Source of the DNA: Acetobacteraceae bacterium
GTDB lineage: Bacteria > Pseudomonadota > Alphaproteobacteria > Acetobacterales > Acetobacteraceae
Reading direction: 5' to 3'
Length of the DNA: 16,663 nucleotides
Assembly (NCBI GenBank): GCA_003133265.1
Contig: PKWQ01000330.1
Coordinates: forward strand, 631-17,293
The position numbers and the translations under genes were made by a program. Below, piece after piece: positions 14,206 through 16,663 of this stretch. The notes under the pieces were generated by a model. The model saw nothing but the letters and a program-made list of their open reading frames with translations. It had not been told where the DNA came from and did not search any database. Position 1 is the stretch's first letter, and each line of letters starts with the position of its first letter.

Positions 14206-14259
14206 CGGAATGGTCCCGTTCTGACGTATCTGTTGCGTCGGAAGCCAAGCCCTAACGCG

Positions 14260-14293
14260 CGCGTGATCGGGACGCAATCATGGAAATCACGCG
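14260..14293. repeat. 8-bp inverted repeat between the CHAD gene and the nuclease-like gene
   Basis: CGCGTGAT (14260-14267) and ATCACGCG (14286-14293) are perfect inverted repeats separated by 18 nt. They start 14 nt after the CHAD gene stop. This could be the terminator of the phosphatase-CHAD operon or an operator for the nuclease-like gene. The long loop and lack of a U-tract make termination doubtful. Confidence 0.35.
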
Positions 14294-14306
14294 GGTCGGC
14301 AAAACA

Positions 14307-15773
14307 TCACGTCCAGAACGGTTCCTGCTTGCGAAAGTCCCGCCACACCTCGACGATTTCCTTGCGCGCCGTGTTGGAGGCAGCCGCGACGAAGCCGCGC
14401 ACCAACCCGATGGCGAACGCGCGTTCCGCGCCACCGCCCGGTAGTTGCGCGAGTAACCCGGCCGCTACCGTGCCGTCGTTCAACAGGCCGAGCTCCTCCT
14501 GCAGCTGGGAAAGGCGGCGGGTGAAGCGCCTTGTGGCCTTGCCGGGAAACAGCGGGGCGAAGAACTCCGCGGCGTAGCGCAGGCGCTTGGCGCGCAGCCG
14601 GATGATGTGCAGCGCCTCCGGCTCCATGTGGGCGATGTCGTTGCCCGGCGCCACCATGCGTTTCAACCGCCGGTTCAGCGCCGCGACGGCGAAATCCGTC
14701 AGCGGCGTGGCCAGCACCGTGCGTTCGGCATCGTCGATCTCCTGCTCCCACAGCCGGGCCGCCGATAGCGCGGCGAGGCGGATGCCGAGCAGGCGGAAAG
14801 CGGGATCGTCGATGAAGCGGCGCAGGTCGGCATAGCCTTGGCGGCGGTGACGCTCGGCCGCTTCCATCAGCCTGACCATCGCGCGTTCCTCGGGGAAGGC
14901 GGTGGCCACGCGCGCGCCGATGCCGGCGGTGAACACGTCCCAATCCCGCGCCGGGCCGAGCACGGCGCCGAGCGCCTTCAATCCCGCAGCGGCCTCCGCG
15001 ATGGTGGGACAGGCCGTGGCGGAGCGGAACACCGACAGCACCGAACGCAGCCGACGCACGCCGACGCGCATCTGATGCACCGGCTCCGGTCCGCCCTCTC
15101 CGGCGGCGGCGATCGGTGCCCAATGCAGGATGACATCGGTCAGATGCCCGGCCAGATGGGCGAAGGCATCGGCGACGGAAACGCCGTCCGGCACCGCGGG
15201 CGCGCCGATCCGCCGTGGCGCGGGCACTATCCCCCGTGCGACCGAGATCGCCTCCCCGGCCAGGCTGGCGCGCGGCACCGACAGCGGCAGTTCGTCGGCC
15301 AGGATCAGCGCCAGGCGGACCGTCTCTCGCGCCGGGCCGGAGATCAGGAGGCGGGCCGCCTGGTGTTCGTCGACCACGCCGCGGATCGTGCCGGAGAGCA
15401 GCGTGAGCTCCATTGCTTCGTTCTCGACCAGCAGCGACAGGCCGAGCGCGCGGCCCGCGAAGCTGGCGGTGGGCACCAGCGTCTCCGGCAGGGCATCGTC
15501 GCCGAGGCTGGCGCGATCGCGTGCCTCGCGCAGCACCGGCGCCGGCGTGGCCGGGGGCCAGAGATCCCGGCCGGGATACATCCGTTCCAGCTGCCATCCC
15601 TCGCGCCGTTCCGCCAGCGCCAGGCCGTCGGCGGCCAATGCGGCGTCCGGGCTGTCGTGCCAGACGATGCGGACCGGCCGGTTGCGGGCGCGCCCCTGCT
15701 TGAGCGGTGCGAGCAGTTTCAGGTGGGGCAGGCGGGAGGCGGCCGCGGGGGAAAGGACGAGTTCCAGTTCCAT
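14307..15773 (-). CDS. CYTH-CHAD domain protein (polyphosphate-associated)
   Basis: A 488-residue protein. The C-terminal two thirds is a CHAD domain: PVHQMRVGVRRLRSVLSVFR (231-250), LGPARDWDVF (272-281), RLRAKRLRYAAEFFAPLFP (392-410) and LQEELGLLNDGTVA (424-437), the conserved histidines and arginines that bind inorganic polyphosphate. The N-terminal part (1 to about 180) is arranged like a CYTH/triphosphate-tunnel domain starting MELELVLS. The signature E-x-E-x-K reads ELELV, so the lysine is missing and the tunnel is probably not catalytic. The start at 15773 was chosen because it is only 4 nt past the SixA gene stop and fits the CYTH first strand; the open frame upstream lies inside the SixA gene. 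Translational coupling with SixA is likely. It should be cytoplasmic. Confidence 0.88.
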   Translation of the reverse strand: MELELVLSPAAASRLPHLKLLAPLKQGRARNRPVRIVWHDSPDAALAADGLALAERREGWQLERMYPGRDLWPPATPAPVLREARDRASLGDDALPETLVPTASFAGRALGLSLLVENEAMELTLLSGTIRGVVDEHQAARLLISGPARETVRLALILADELPLSVPRASLAGEAISVARGIVPAPRRIGAPAVPDGVSVADAFAHLAGHLTDVILHWAPIAAAGEGGPEPVHQMRVGVRRLRSVLSVFRSATACPTIAEAAAGLKALGAVLGPARDWDVFTAGIGARVATAFPEERAMVRLMEAAERHRRQGYADLRRFIDDPAFRLLGIRLAALSAARLWEQEIDDAERTVLATPLTDFAVAALNRRLKRMVAPGNDIAHMEPEALHIIRLRAKRLRYAAEFFAPLFPGKATRRFTRRLSQLQEELGLLNDGTVAAGLLAQLPGGGAERAFAIGLVRGFVAAASNTARKEIVEVWRDFRKQEPFWT

Positions 15774-15777
15774 CCGT

Positions 15778-16311
15778 TCAGGCCGCCAACCCCGGCAAGT
15801 CGCGCGGCGCCAGGAAGCGCAGCAGCCGCCCGCCACCCTCGTCGAGCTGCCGCCAGCGTCCGGGAATGGCGAATTCGGTCAGCGCGCCGGTCGGATAGCC
15901 GTCGACCAGGCGGCGGATGGTTGGGCCGTCATGACCCAGGGCGACGGGGCCCACCAGCAGCATCGCCAGATCGTGCAGTCCGGGATTATGCCCGATCAGC
16001 AGCACGCTGCGGGTGGTGTCCGCGACCCCGCGCAGCACGCCGAGCAGCTGTGGCGCGGGAGCGAGATACAGCGCCTCCATCGGCTCGATCAGCGGCGTGT
16101 CGTCCCAGGGTTCCAGCGCTTCCATGGTTTGCAGCGTGCGCCGGGCGGCGGAGACCAGGACCAGGTCGGGGGCAAGGCCGAGATTATGCATGGCCGCGCG
16201 CATCGCAGCAGCAGACCGACGGCCGCGCGCGTTCAGCGGGCGGGCATGGTCCGGGAGCTTCGGATCGTCCCGGGACGACTTGGCATGACGCAGAAGCAAT
16301 AGCTGTCGCAT
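15778..16311 (-). CDS. SixA-like histidine phosphatase family protein
   Basis: A 177-residue protein of the histidine phosphatase (phosphoglycerate mutase-like) superfamily, the short SixA-type group. It has the catalytic LLLLRHAKSS (Arg8, His9), SAARRTLQT (Arg58), EALY (Glu79) and VLLIGHNPGLHDLA (His108). SixA removes phosphate from phosphohistidine, classically on HPt proteins; small alphaproteobacterial members have various substrates. It ends 4 nt before the CHAD gene and follows the phosphoesterase gene by 77 nt on the same strand. No Shine-Dalgarno is visible before the ATG at 16311 (the preceding bases are a C-run). Translation may depend on another signal, or start at an upstream non-ATG codon. 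Confidence 0.9.
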   Translation of the reverse strand: MRQLLLLRHAKSSRDDPKLPDHARPLNARGRRSAAAMRAAMHNLGLAPDLVLVSAARRTLQTMEALEPWDDTPLIEPMEALYLAPAPQLLGVLRGVADTTRSVLLIGHNPGLHDLAMLLVGPVALGHDGPTIRRLVDGYPTGALTEFAIPGRWRQLDEGGGRLLRFLAPRDLPGLAA

Positions 16312-16388
16312 AGGGGGGCGGCCATCCGGCTCAGGGAACAGTATCGATCTTGCCACCAACCCCCGGGTTTGTCGTCCCCGGATGCGTG

Positions 16389-16663
16389 TCACGGCGCAGG
16401 AAGATCGATCCAGGACAGATGTCCGCCCTTGCCGGCGCCGGTGTCGAGGAACACCGCCTCGCCGCCGGCCATGCCGGTATGGCGCCAGGGCCGCCCGTCG
16501 TTGCTGCGCCGGTCATGGCCGCAATAGACGACACGCCCGGCGGGAATGCGGTCGATCCAGCCCAGGCTGCGCTCGGGAAACCCGTCCGGCTGGATGCGCC
16601 CGGTGGGCTCGCCATACAAAGCGCGGGAGAGCGGACCGTCCGGGTGGCGCAATTCCACCGGCG
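16389..16663 (-). CDS. Calcineurin-like metallophosphoesterase, C-terminal part
   Basis: The 5' part lies beyond the right edge; at least 90 C-terminal residues are present. The visible sequence has YGEPTGRIQPDGFPERSLGWIDRIPAGRVVYCGHDRRSNDG followed by AVFLDTGAGKGGHLSWIDLP. The GHD motif and the DTGAGKGGxLS ending match PPP-type calcineurin-like phosphoesterases (the GH metal-ligand motif and final strands), a group that includes diadenosine tetraphosphatases and bacterial Ser/Thr phosphatases. The metal-binding N-terminal motifs cannot be seen. It heads the leftward run phosphoesterase, SixA, CHAD, all phosphate-related. Confidence 0.8.
   Translation of the reverse strand, partial: PVELRHPDGPLSRALYGEPTGRIQPDGFPERSLGWIDRIPAGRVVYCGHDRRSNDGRPWRHTGMAGGEAVFLDTGAGKGGHLSWIDLPAP

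Noticed and set aside
14838..16313. A 491-codon open frame on the plus strand opposite the SixA and CHAD genes
   Set aside because: Composition is Arg/Gly/Ala rich with no recognisable domain, and the opposite strand has catalytic motifs of two families.

Overview
The window is high-GC (GC-rich codons throughout, one AT-rich gap) and gene-dense. The gene set points to an alphaproteobacterium, most likely in or near Rhodospirillales/Acetobacteraceae: FliX (an alphaproteobacterial flagellar regulator), a DksA whose zinc-finger site has a single cysteine, a rod-binding-only FlgJ, and an alphaproteobacterial-style PyrE. This placement is from recognition, not from a search. Most of the window is chromosomal housekeeping and motility DNA. 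I see no insertion sequence, prophage, CRISPR array, tRNA or rRNA.

Layout. 1-35: the first 11 codons of a leftward four-carbon acid sugar kinase (OtnK/DUF1537). 99-1241 (-): a YceI-cytochrome b561 fusion broken by an in-frame TGA. 1374-2414 (-): a GT4 glycosyltransferase. 2513-4343 (-): a flagellar operon flgI-flgJ-flgN with overlapping or touching genes, read from a textbook sigma-54 promoter at 4414-4428. Divergent from it come fliX (4524-4988) and dksA (5123-5539). 5682-7004 (+): an orphan extracellular solute-binding protein with a Tat-like signal, ending at a strong hairpin. 7084-7821 (-): pyrE, divergent from a tartrate/D-malate dehydrogenase (7981-9051) across a leader that carries three phased 18-bp repeats. 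9163-9399 (+): a 78-residue hypothetical protein. 9410-10129 (-): an Asp/Glu racemase-family protein, divergent from a glycerophosphodiester phosphodiesterase (10203-11093). The latter overlaps tail-to-tail with a 209-residue hypothetical (11080-11709, -).

A strikingly AT-rich gene-free stretch of roughly 350 bases follows, then gltA (12158-13465, -) with a strong terminator. Next is a membrane-anchored staphylococcal-nuclease-like protein (13633-14205, -) whose metal-binding acidic residues are altered. Last is a leftward phosphatase/phosphate-binding cluster: the end of a calcineurin-like phosphoesterase, a SixA-type histidine phosphatase and a CYTH-CHAD protein, the last two separated by only four bases.

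Functional threads: (1) flagellar assembly (P-ring, rod-binding factor, export chaperone, FliX checkpoint) under sigma-54 control, with DksA next door; (2) central metabolism (citrate synthase, PyrE, tartrate/malate dehydrogenase); (3) a possible polyphosphate-linked operon (CHAD, SixA and phosphoesterase). No clearly new multi-gene system is evident. The most notable items are the TGA-interrupted redox fusion, the sigma-54/FliX control region, the degenerate CYTH and SNase active sites, and the AT-rich island with its palindrome.
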